A stretch of DNA of 48,316 bases, from assembly GCF_000472925.1 (NCBI RefSeq), contig NZ_AXAS01000062.1, positions 1-48,316 on the forward strand, read 5' to 3'. The notes beneath the pieces are model-generated. The model saw only the letters and a list, made by a program, of their open reading frames with translations. It did no database searches and was not told the origin of the DNA. A program made the translations under genes and the position numbers. Positions 26,589 to 33,541 of the stretch are shown in pieces; position 1 is the first letter of the stretch; every line of letters begins with the position of its first letter. This DNA comes from Bradyrhizobium sp. Ec3.3. GTDB lineage: Bacteria > Pseudomonadota > Alphaproteobacteria > Rhizobiales > Xanthobacteraceae.

Positions 26589-26602
26589 TTGATCCAAGTC
26601 AA
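26589..26602. promoter_or_regulatory. FixK/FNR-type box 3
   Basis: TTGATCCAAGTCAA matches the box with one change in the second half-site. It lies between divergent small genes, with its centre about 65 bases from the leftward ATG (26530) and about 73 bases from the rightward ATG (26669), so it could serve either or both. Confidence 0.65.
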
Positions 26603-26668
26603 TGTCAGCACGTCGCGGGTCAACCATTTGCCCCTCTTGCGGGCAGGAAAGATCCACAGAGATTGGAC

Positions 26669-26929
26669 ATGACTAAAGAAATCCAATCGGGACTGATTTC
26701 GCGCCGAACGGTGTTTTCGCTGATGGCCGGAGCACTGGGCGCGATGCCGATCTTGGCGGTTTCCGATGCGGAAGCCCAGACCGCCGGAATGGAGCGCCGA
26801 GAAGAGCGGCGCGAGGGTCGCCAGAACCGACGTGAGGATCGTCGTGCTGGACGGCAGGAGCGACGTGACGAGCGGCGTGGCGTAACCACCGGCGCTAGCG
26901 GGGCTACCGGGGCCGCCGCCCCAAAGTAA
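26669..26929 (+). CDS. small exported basic-repeat protein (Tat-like signal)
   Basis: The 86-residue product has a twin-arginine-like leader (SRRTVFSLMAGALGAMPILA) with likely cleavage at AEAQT. The mature part is almost wholly Arg/Glu/Asp repeats (MERREERREGRQ, NRREDRRAGRQ, ERRDERRG), then a short Gly/Ala/Thr tail. It is likely to be a charged helical or disordered protein in the periplasm. Similar repeat proteins occur in Bradyrhizobium without known function. The ribosome site is weak (CAGAG). FixK-type box 3 lies 67 bases upstream. Confidence 0.7.
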   Translation: MTKEIQSGLISRRTVFSLMAGALGAMPILAVSDAEAQTAGMERREERREGRQNRREDRRAGRQERRDERRGVTTGASGATGAAAPK

Positions 26930-27040
26930 ACGTTGCAAACTCGCTCAGTGACTGCCGTGGTGAAAGCTTTGTGACGCGGCGCGTCAGGACTATTGTGGAC
27001 GGCTGCTCCACGGGGCGATCTCGTCGCGCCAGGCAGCGCG

Positions 27041-27136
27041 TCAATGATGGACTACGCCGTACAGCCAGACCATCAGCGCCACCAAAATCGCAAACCATAG
27101 AAGAGAAAAACCGAACGCACGCTTGTTGAAGTTCAT
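27041..27136 (-). CDS. 31-residue single-helix membrane peptide
   Basis: The ATG at 27136, with GGGAG seven bases upstream, encodes MNFNKRAFGFSLLWFAILVA followed by a short end (LMVWLYGVVHH) and a TGA at 27041. Nearly the whole peptide is one hydrophobic helix with a basic N terminus, so it should insert in the inner membrane with its N terminus inside. A near-perfect FixK box sits 50 bases upstream. Such short peptides often assist oxidases or transporters; no partner is evident here. Confidence 0.68.
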   Translation of the reverse strand: MNFNKRAFGFSLLWFAILVALMVWLYGVVHH

Positions 27137-27185
27137 CTTTCGCTCCCGCGCGGCCCGGAACGTTCCTATGACCACCGCGCGCGCG

Positions 27186-27199
27186 GTTGATCCAGATCA
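27186..27199 (-). promoter_or_regulatory. FixK/FNR-type box 4
   Basis: TTGATCCAGATCAA is a perfect match to TTGATC-NN-GATCAA. Its centre is about 56 bases upstream of the 31-residue peptide gene. It is too far (about 270 bases) from the TRAP permease start on the other strand to be its primary site. Confidence 0.75.
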
Positions 27200-27372
27200 A
27201 GATTACCTCGATCAAGAGGAATGCTTTCACCGTTGGATCGAACGGTACTGCCTTCGGCCTGTGCGGCCTCGGCGCGCGCTCCCCAACCCCTTGCCAGTGC
27301 GCCGCGGCCGTCTTACCGGCAGCGAAACGACCCCAGCGCGGTGGGCCGCGATTGCGCCAGGGGGAAGAAACA

Positions 27373-27387
27373 AACACTCTCTCCGCC
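27373..27387 (+). repeat. partial tRNA-Ser-like end, copy 3 (putative outer att remnant)
   Basis: ACACTCTCTCCGCCA matches the 3' half of the two 28-bp repeats over 15 bases and in the same orientation, and ends in the tRNA-Ser acceptor strand plus CCA. The bases upstream do not match. It lies at the point where small accessory genes give way to chromosome-like genes, so it may be the distal border of the accreted region. A 15-base match alone could be chance. Confidence 0.5.
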
Positions 27388-27461
27388 ACCCCTTTGCGAC
27401 CCCTTGGCTCTTGTCGCGCCTCAGGCGGCAGGCCACTCTGGTCGAGATATTGGGTGGCGCC

Positions 27462-27950
27462 ATGATGATCCTCCTCCGCAGCCTTGATCGCATGATCGGC
27501 TCCATCGTCGCCGCAGCCAAATGGCTGGCGCTGCCGCTGATCGTCCTGCTCTTCCTGCAATGGCCGCTGCGCGACGTCGTTCAGCGCTATTCGCGCGAGG
27601 CCAATGATCTCGGGCAGATCGCCTTTGCGCTGTTCGTCGCGGTGAGCGTCACTGCGGCGACGCGTGCGCGGACGCATCTTTCGGCCGACCTGCTTGCGCG
27701 GCACTATTCCCCGCGAGCGCGGGCGATCTTGGCGCGGCTCGGCGCAGCTATCGGCCTGCTGCCCTGGGCCTTGTTCGTGCTGATCGCGGGCAACAGGATC
27801 ATCTCCTCCAGCATTTGGCAACTCGAGGCGTTCCAGGACTCCGGCAATCCCGGCTACTTCCTGGTCAAGATCGCGCTCTGGCTGATGGCGGCGCTCGTGC
27901 TCGGCCAGGCGCTCGTCGACATCTTCCGCCCGCGCGAGGCGGGCGACTGA
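27462..27950 (+). CDS. TRAP transporter small permease (DctQ-type)
   Basis: From ATG 27462 the product has 162 residues with four predicted membrane helices, and the blocks RDVVQRYSREANDLGQIAFALFVAVSV match DctQ-family subunits. The frame is open upstream, but those residues are unlike the family. Its stop overlaps the next gene start (TGATG). It would pair with the large permease for sodium-driven uptake of an organic acid. The start lies 75 bases after the partial tRNA-Ser-like end. Confidence 0.82.
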   Translation: MMILLRSLDRMIGSIVAAAKWLALPLIVLLFLQWPLRDVVQRYSREANDLGQIAFALFVAVSVTAATRARTHLSADLLARHYSPRARAILARLGAAIGLLPWALFVLIAGNRIISSSIWQLEAFQDSGNPGYFLVKIALWLMAALVLGQALVDIFRPREAGD

Positions 27951-29398
27951 TGGCGTGGCTGGGGCTCGCGCTCTTGGTGCTGGTCGGCGTCGCGATCGTC
28001 TGCACCGGCCTGCCCGCGGCCGTCGTCCTGATCGCAATGGCCGGCTGTGGCGCCGTGCTCGGCGTAGTGTCCGGCGCATTCGATCTGGCGACGCTGGGCG
28101 CGCTGCCGGTCCGGCTCGTCAACCTTCTTGAGAATGACCTGCTCCAGGCGCTGCCGCTCTATGTGACCATGGGTCTGTTACTCGACCGCCTTCCGGTCGC
28201 CGATGCGCTCTATCGTGCCGGCAACGCGGTGTTGCCGCGCAGTCCGGCGGCGCCGCTGGTCTCGGGCATGCTGCTCGGCGCGCTGCTCGGTCCGATGAAC
28301 GGCTCGGTGGGCGCCAGCGTGCTAGCGCTCTCTCGCGTGGTCTCGCCGCGTCTGGCCGCTGAGGGGATCGCGGCGCCGGCACGTCATGCCGTGATCGCTG
28401 TCGCGGCGACGCTTGGCGTGCTGGTGCCGCCGTCGCTGGTGCTAATCCTGCTCAGCGATGCCATGCTGTCGGCCCACACCATGGCGGTGACAGCCACCGG
28501 CCGCAGCGACCGCGTGGTCAACACACAGGACATTTTTCACGCGGCGCTGGTGCCGGGCGGCGTCTTCCTCGCACTATGTCTGGCGCTGTCCTGGATCGCC
28601 GGCCGCTCCGCGCCAAGACCGCCGAAACCGGAGCGCCTGACCGCAGGCGAAGCCTGGCTCGCTGTCATCGCGCTCGCATTCCTGCTCTCGCTGCTCGGCG
28701 GCGTCGCCGTGGGCTACTTCTATGCGGTCGAAGCCGCCGCGATGGGCGCCTTTGCGCTGCTCGTCGCAGGCTTCCTCACCCGCCGGTTGTCGGGGAACGT
28801 CTTGAACAGGGTGCTCAGTGACGCCATCGCGCTGACCGGAGCCTTGTTCGCGCTGCTGCTTGCCGCGACCACGTTCACGATGATCCTGCGGCTGCTCGGC
28901 ACCGCCGATCTCGTCGGCAGGATGGTCGCGTCCATTCCAGGCGGCGAGATCGCGGCCGTGCTCACCGTACTCGCGGTGATCGCGATCTCGGCCTTCGTGC
29001 TCGACGCCTTCGAGATCATCTTCGTGATCGTGCCGATCGTGATTCCGCCGCTCCTGATCCGCGTCGCGGATGCGCGCTGGGTGTCGGTCTTGGTCCTGCT
29101 CACCCTGCAATCGAGCTTCCTGCTGCCGCCATTCGGCTATGCGCTGATGATGGTGCGCGGTGTGCTGCGGGAGCAGGTTGCCTTCCGCCCCTTCCTGCGC
29201 GCACTGGCGCCGTTCCTTGCAGCGCAATGGCTGCTGCTGCTTGTGGTCCTGTTCGTGCCGCAGCTGACCCGCCTCGGCCTTTCGCCGGAAGCCGCTACGC
29301 GCGCGCCTGCCGTGCCGCTCTCCGACGAGGAGTACAACAAGCGCCTGAGGGAAATGCTGCCGGACCTCGACCAGCTCGTGCCGGCCGATCGCCACTGA
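27950..29398 (+). CDS. TRAP transporter large permease (DctM-type)
   Basis: The 482-residue inner-membrane protein has 12 or so hydrophobic segments and DctM landmarks such as LPLYVTMGLLLDR, LGPMNGSVGASVLALSRV, GVLVPPSLVLILLSDAM and FVLDAFEIIFVIVPIVIPPL. It carries the transport pathway of a TRAP system. The start ATG overlaps the small-permease stop. No DctP-type binding protein is encoded nearby, so the receptor is elsewhere or was separated. The substrate cannot be told. Confidence 0.9.
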   Translation: MAWLGLALLVLVGVAIVCTGLPAAVVLIAMAGCGAVLGVVSGAFDLATLGALPVRLVNLLENDLLQALPLYVTMGLLLDRLPVADALYRAGNAVLPRSPAAPLVSGMLLGALLGPMNGSVGASVLALSRVVSPRLAAEGIAAPARHAVIAVAATLGVLVPPSLVLILLSDAMLSAHTMAVTATGRSDRVVNTQDIFHAALVPGGVFLALCLALSWIAGRSAPRPPKPERLTAGEAWLAVIALAFLLSLLGGVAVGYFYAVEAAAMGAFALLVAGFLTRRLSGNVLNRVLSDAIALTGALFALLLAATTFTMILRLLGTADLVGRMVASIPGGEIAAVLTVLAVIAISAFVLDAFEIIFVIVPIVIPPLLIRVADARWVSVLVLLTLQSSFLLPPFGYALMMVRGVLREQVAFRPFLRALAPFLAAQWLLLLVVLFVPQLTRLGLSPEAATRAPAVPLSDEEYNKRLREMLPDLDQLVPADRH

Positions 29399-29499
29399 CA
29401 ATACGCCGCATCGCTCGCTCACGTTTGCATGCAGAAACGCACCTGTACATGCGCGCATGCCGCACGTAACCTCCGCCGCGCAAAGTCAGGAGAAAAGTA

Positions 29500-31098
29500 G
29501 TGGCCAAGGCTGCAACGAAGAAGAAGAAAAAGAATGCGTCCAGAACGATGGTAACGAAGAAGGCGGCCGGCAATCGCCGCGCGCGCGAGGGCGCCGTCGC
29601 CAAGGCAACCAAAAAGTCGGCCAAGAAAGCAGCCAGGAAGATGGCGAAGGCGACGACCAAAGCTGCCCCAGCCCGGCGGCCCAAGGGGGCGATCTGGCAA
29701 TGGTCGGCAGCCGACACCGCGGCTGCGATTCGCGGTGGCGCCATTTCAGCGGTCGAGACCGTCGAGGCGCATCTGGAGCGGATGCGTGCGGTGAATGCGA
29801 AGCTCAACGCGGTCGTCGTCGATCTCTCGGATGAGGCGCTTGCGGCGGCGCATGCCGCGGGCAAGCAGCGGGCGAAGGGCGGCGAGCTCGGCCTGCTGCA
29901 TGGCGTGCCGATCACCATCAAGGAGAACGTCGACTATCAGGGCCGGCCAAATCCCAACGGCGTGCCGGCGAACATGAGCATCATCGCGCCGTCGGATTCG
30001 CCGGTCGTGCGCAACCTGAAGAAGGCCGGCGCGATCGTCATCGGGCTGACCAACACGCCGGAATTCTCCTTCCGCGGTTTCACCGACAATCCCCTGCACG
30101 GGCTGACGCTCAATCCCTGGAATCAGAACATCACCTGCGGCGGCTCGTCCGGCGGCGCGGGCGCGGCGGTCGCTGCCGGCATCGGTACCATCGCGCATGG
30201 CAACGACATCGGCGGCTCGCTGCGCTGGCCGGCGCATTGCAACGGGGTCGTCACCATCAAGCCGACGCAAGGCCGCATCCCCGCGTTCAACCAGAGCGCC
30301 ACCTCCGAGCGTCCGATGCTTGCGCATCTGATGTCGGCGCAGGGGCCGCTCGCGCGCCATGTCGGCGACATCAAATTGGCGCTCGAGGTGATGAGCCAGC
30401 GCGATCCGCGCGATCCCTGGTGGGTGCCGGCGCCGCTGTCGGGTCCGACGCCGAAGGGCCCGATCAAGGTCGCGCTGGCAAAGATCCCGGCGGACATGGA
30501 CGTCGATCCGTCGGTGCGCGATGCGCTGCGGCAGGCGGCCGATCATCTCGAACGTGCCGGTTATCGTGTCAGCGAGATCGAGGTGCCCGACATCAGCGGT
30601 GTCTGGCAGACCTGGTGCGACATCATCACCAACGAAACCGTGGTGATGCAGGAAGCCGGCATGCTGAAGGTGACCTCCGAGGACTTCCACAAGGCGTGGA
30701 ACGGTATGAAGACCAAGGCCAACGTGCTCGATCTCAAGTCCTGGATGCAGGCCACCGCCGCGCGCAACGGCCATATCCGCGCCTGGCAATTGTTCTTCGA
30801 GGACTATCCGGTGGTGCTGGCGCCGACCACGGTGAAGCCGACGCCGGGGCCGCGCGAGGATACGCTCAGCCCCGAGCGCGTGCGCGAGATCTTCTGGAAC
30901 GACATCCGCTTCATCTCCGCGATCAACGTGCTCGGGCTGCCCGGTGCCGTGGTCCCCGTGACGTTGCATGACGGCAAGCCGATCGGCGTGCAGCTGATCG
31001 CCGGCCGCTATCGCGAGGATCTTGCGCTCGATGCCGCAGCGGCGATCGAGAAGCGCGCCGGCGTGCTGGCGCACCGGCTCTGGGAGATGATGGATTGA
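29500..31098 (+). CDS. amidase with lysine/alanine-rich N-terminal tail
   Basis: The 532-residue protein starts at GTG 29500 with AGGAG about 8 bases upstream. Residues 1-62 are Lys/Ala-rich (AKAATKKKKKNASRTMVTKK) like bacterial histone-H1-type tails. The rest is an amidase-signature domain: catalytic Lys in PITIKENVD, the Gly/Ser loop CGGSSGGAGAAVAAG with the cis-serine, and the nucleophile serine in NDIGGSLRWPA. Such enzymes hydrolyse carboxamides. It is the next gene after dctM on the same strand (101 bases). The tail suggests nucleic-acid or polyanion binding, which is unusual for this family. Confidence 0.9.
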   Translation: MAKAATKKKKKNASRTMVTKKAAGNRRAREGAVAKATKKSAKKAARKMAKATTKAAPARRPKGAIWQWSAADTAAAIRGGAISAVETVEAHLERMRAVNAKLNAVVVDLSDEALAAAHAAGKQRAKGGELGLLHGVPITIKENVDYQGRPNPNGVPANMSIIAPSDSPVVRNLKKAGAIVIGLTNTPEFSFRGFTDNPLHGLTLNPWNQNITCGGSSGGAGAAVAAGIGTIAHGNDIGGSLRWPAHCNGVVTIKPTQGRIPAFNQSATSERPMLAHLMSAQGPLARHVGDIKLALEVMSQRDPRDPWWVPAPLSGPTPKGPIKVALAKIPADMDVDPSVRDALRQAADHLERAGYRVSEIEVPDISGVWQTWCDIITNETVVMQEAGMLKVTSEDFHKAWNGMKTKANVLDLKSWMQATAARNGHIRAWQLFFEDYPVVLAPTTVKPTPGPREDTLSPERVREIFWNDIRFISAINVLGLPGAVVPVTLHDGKPIGVQLIAGRYREDLALDAAAAIEKRAGVLAHRLWEMMD

Positions 31099-31102
31099 GC
31101 TC

Positions 31103-31212
31103 GCTAAAGCGCGATGAGATTGAGATGAATCGTCATCGCGCCTTAGCTAGGTTATGGTTTTGAGCGTGATTCTTTCGAAAAACCGCTTCACATTTTTCCG
31201 GATCATGCTCGC
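31103..31212. repeat. alphaproteobacterial intergenic palindromic element
   Basis: Between two convergent genes lies a hairpin (AAAGCGCGATGA and TCATCGCGCCTT arms) followed by the motif GATTCTTTCGAAAAACCGC and ACATTTTTCCGGATCATGC. This combination recurs widely between genes of Bradyrhizobium and Rhodopseudomonas, as I recall. The hairpin may also act as a bidirectional terminator for the amidase and TadG-like genes. Confidence 0.65.
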
Positions 31213-31249
31213 GGCTTCGCGCGAAAGGCGCGGGGCCTTCCGGCGGCGG

Positions 31250-32554
31250 CTATTGCGTCAGGTGTGCAGAGGAGACGGCCTTCTGAAACAGCGCGGTCAG
31301 CGCGTCGCTGATACTGCTGTCGCTCGACACCTCGTAGTAATAACCTGAGGTTGCGCAGGCTTTCATCTGGGTCGCGATCGAGCTGCGCCAGGGCGCGATG
31401 TAGGTGGTGTACCAGCTGTTGCTGGTGATCGCGAGATACGTGGTGTAAAGGATCGCGATGTTGATGCCACGATTCTTGATCGTATCGCAGATCGTGGTCG
31501 TGAGCGGCTCCTGGCATCGCCCCGACGAAGCGATGACGGTCTCGGAGCAACTCGACGGGTAGTAGTAGTCGGCCACCCCGTCCGAGATGAAGAATAGCCA
31601 TTTTTGCGGCGAGGATGCAGTACCGGTCCCGGGAGTCGGAATCGTGCTGTTCATCGATGACAGAATGCCGTCGAAGTCGGTGCACATATCGTTGTTGTAG
31701 TTGGTGTAGGGAATCGTCATCAGGTCGACCGAAGAGACGGCCGTCCTGACCGACGAGAGGCTCGACGTGAGCGATGAGATCGTCGTCAGGCCGATGGAGC
31801 CGCAATCGCTTCCCATGGTGTAGACGGCCATGCGGTACTGGTTGCTGACGAGCTCGCTTGACGTGGCCGTATCCGTCAATGACTGCGTCGCGGTCCGCAC
31901 CAGGTCGATCCGCATCGTGATGCCGAGCTTCTTCGCGATCGAATAGTAGCTGTTGGTTTGCTTCGTCTTCTTGGAGCTCGACGTATAGGTGTCATGGCAG
32001 GCGAAGGCGCAACTGTCGGAGGTCGCGGCCTGCAAGGCGGTCATGTCAGCAGTGGTCGCGCCCAGCCCCTGCGATGGCGAGTTGTCGAGCAGCACGTAGA
32101 AGTCGATATAGCTAGGGAGCGAGGCCGCCGCCGACGAGCTCGCCGACACCGTCATGGTCTTGTAACCCAGCAGACCCATGAAATAATTCGAAACGGACAA
32201 TGTTGCCGTACCGGTAGCCGTCCGGGTGGTCACGGTGTCCGTCACGGTGATGGTCACCGAGCTCGTTGTCATGCCGTAAGCGGACATCTGCGCGGCGTAC
32301 GTATTCAGTGCATTGCTCTGTGCTGTGGCTGCGGTGTTTGTGATCTCGCTCTTGGCGGTGGCGACCAGCACCGCGGTGTCGAGTGCCGCCATCAGCTTGG
32401 CTCGGGCCCGCACCGCGAGGGAGTAATCGACCGCGGCGCCGACGGCGGCGAGAACGGGCAGCGATGCAATGGCGAAGATCACAACGATATTGCCGCTGCG
32501 ATCGCAGCGGAAACGCGAGAGCAGGCGACCAAAACGCGTGGTGGCAAACGTCAA
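31250..32554 (-). CDS. TadG-like pilus-assembly protein with von Willebrand A-type domain
   Basis: The 434-residue protein begins with basic residues, then the TadE/G-type helix SGNIVVIFAIASLPVLAAVG (residues about 20-39) and AAVDYSLAVRARAKLMAALD. The middle is Ser/Thr-rich. From about residue 150 a von Willebrand A-like domain follows, with a variant metal site DNSPS in YVLLDNSPSQG and FISDGVAD further on, plus several cysteines likely to form disulphides outside the cytoplasm. Such proteins anchor in the inner membrane and take part in Tad/Flp pilus or surface assembly, but no other tad genes are here. Confidence 0.85.
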   Translation of the reverse strand: MTFATTRFGRLLSRFRCDRSGNIVVIFAIASLPVLAAVGAAVDYSLAVRARAKLMAALDTAVLVATAKSEITNTAATAQSNALNTYAAQMSAYGMTTSSVTITVTDTVTTRTATGTATLSVSNYFMGLLGYKTMTVSASSSAAASLPSYIDFYVLLDNSPSQGLGATTADMTALQAATSDSCAFACHDTYTSSSKKTKQTNSYYSIAKKLGITMRIDLVRTATQSLTDTATSSELVSNQYRMAVYTMGSDCGSIGLTTISSLTSSLSSVRTAVSSVDLMTIPYTNYNNDMCTDFDGILSSMNSTIPTPGTGTASSPQKWLFFISDGVADYYYPSSCSETVIASSGRCQEPLTTTICDTIKNRGINIAILYTTYLAITSNSWYTTYIAPWRSSIATQMKACATSGYYYEVSSDSSISDALTALFQKAVSSAHLTQ

Positions 32555-32899
32555 CTTGGCGAACCCCTGAGCGAAGAATTGAACGCTTCAACGTAGCGCC
32601 CAGATGCTTGCGGGTCGGTTGCTCAATGCGTGAGAAGACGTTTCCGGTGTGTTGCTGAGGATGTCGCGCACTCGCGGCAAACAGTATCGAATCATCGACA
32701 TGGAGAGGCGGGCGTCGATCATCCCGTGGTACTGCTGAGATCGAGTCGGTAGTACTCCGAAGTGCCGCTCTCTCAATTGAGCGCGCAGATAGAACGTGTC
32801 ATGCGGCGCCATCGCCGAAGCTTCCCTTCAGCGTCCTCTGAGGACGGGCGCGCTACGCGCGCAACCTTCTTCCGCAAGGGGAGAAGGAAGAAGACGTTC
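32555..32899. repeat. intergenic region with palindromic repeat remnant
   Basis: This gap holds a dispersed intergenic repeat at about 32812-32898. It includes CGCGCTACGCGCG and an arm pair (CCTTCTTCCGC and GGGGAGAAGGAAG). The element resembles the better-preserved one at 47953-48095. It abuts the stop codon of the small Tat-like protein. No gene is seen in the remainder. Confidence 0.5.
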
Positions 32900-33160
32900 T
32901 CACCCTCTTGCGCCGAGCACTACTCGCGCGGCCGCCACATACTCGCGCCAATGCGTTTCCGCGTAGTGCTCGGCCTGCCGTGCGCCTAGGATGTCGGGCG
33001 CGTGCGCGGCTGCGATCAGCCTAGCGAAGCGTTCTTCGGCGACCGTCGTGTCCGCGGCATCGGCGGTCGAAGCGAAGGCGCTGCTTGCGGCCTGCGGCGC
33101 GGCGACGAGTCCCGCCATTCCGGCCAGCAAAACACGGCGTGATGTCTTCATTGCTTTCAT
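32900..33160 (-). CDS. small exported protein with Tat-like signal, unknown function
   Basis: From ATG 33160 the product has 86 residues: MKAMKTSRRVLLAGMAGLVA then a likely cleavage near SAFASTADA, and a short mature part (ERFARLIAAAHAPDILGARQ, HYAETHWREYVAAARVVLG). The ATG at 33151 is an alternative start, with AGAGG nine bases upstream. No known domain is recognised. It stands alone. Confidence 0.62.
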   Translation of the reverse strand: MKAMKTSRRVLLAGMAGLVAAPQAASSAFASTADAADTTVAEERFARLIAAAHAPDILGARQAEHYAETHWREYVAAARVVLGARG

Positions 33161-33541
33161 CCTCTCTCGTCTGGTTGCTCGAGCCTGGCAGGCGAGTGTG
33201 TCGTTGCGATCACGGCAGGGTAACCGCGCGCGCCCGGGCAGTCCACACATTGCGGATGCGGCTTGACGCTGCGGCGCCCATTTACGTCGTGCGCAACTGA
33301 TTTTCGGGCGGAGTGGATCTTTCGGTTGAGTGGATGTCCGATGTCCCGGAATTGTCCGGATGGTGGTGCGCGGCCGCCACTCGTGCGCACTGATGAGCAA
33401 CGGGCTTTTTCGCGCGCCCGGCGCGCCTTGAGCTGCGCGCGTCAACCGATCGTTAGCCTTTCTCGTGAAATCGCCAGCTGCGTTATCCTGCCGCAAGGAG
33501 CGCTGCGGCAGACTGAAACCGGTTTCGTCTGGGAGGTTGTG
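33161..33541. other. intergenic region, no gene recognised
   Basis: About 380 bases lie between the small exported protein and the diguanylate cyclase. The open frame that precedes the cyclase has no family similarity in this part. The region should hold two divergent promoters; no palindrome or box was recognised. Confidence 0.4.

Larger units (their letters stand above)
27137..27461. other. intergenic region with FixK box 4 and a tRNA-Ser-like end
   Basis: This 325-base gap holds FixK box 4 (27186-27199) and the partial repeat copy 3 (27373-27387). No gene is recognised; the long open frame on the plus strand here is read-in to the TRAP permease. Confidence 0.55.

Noticed and set aside
12600..27400. 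Complete tRNA-Ser gene
   Set aside because: Only the 3' acceptor/CCA part is present at each of the three places; no D-arm or anticodon arm could be built from the bases before them.
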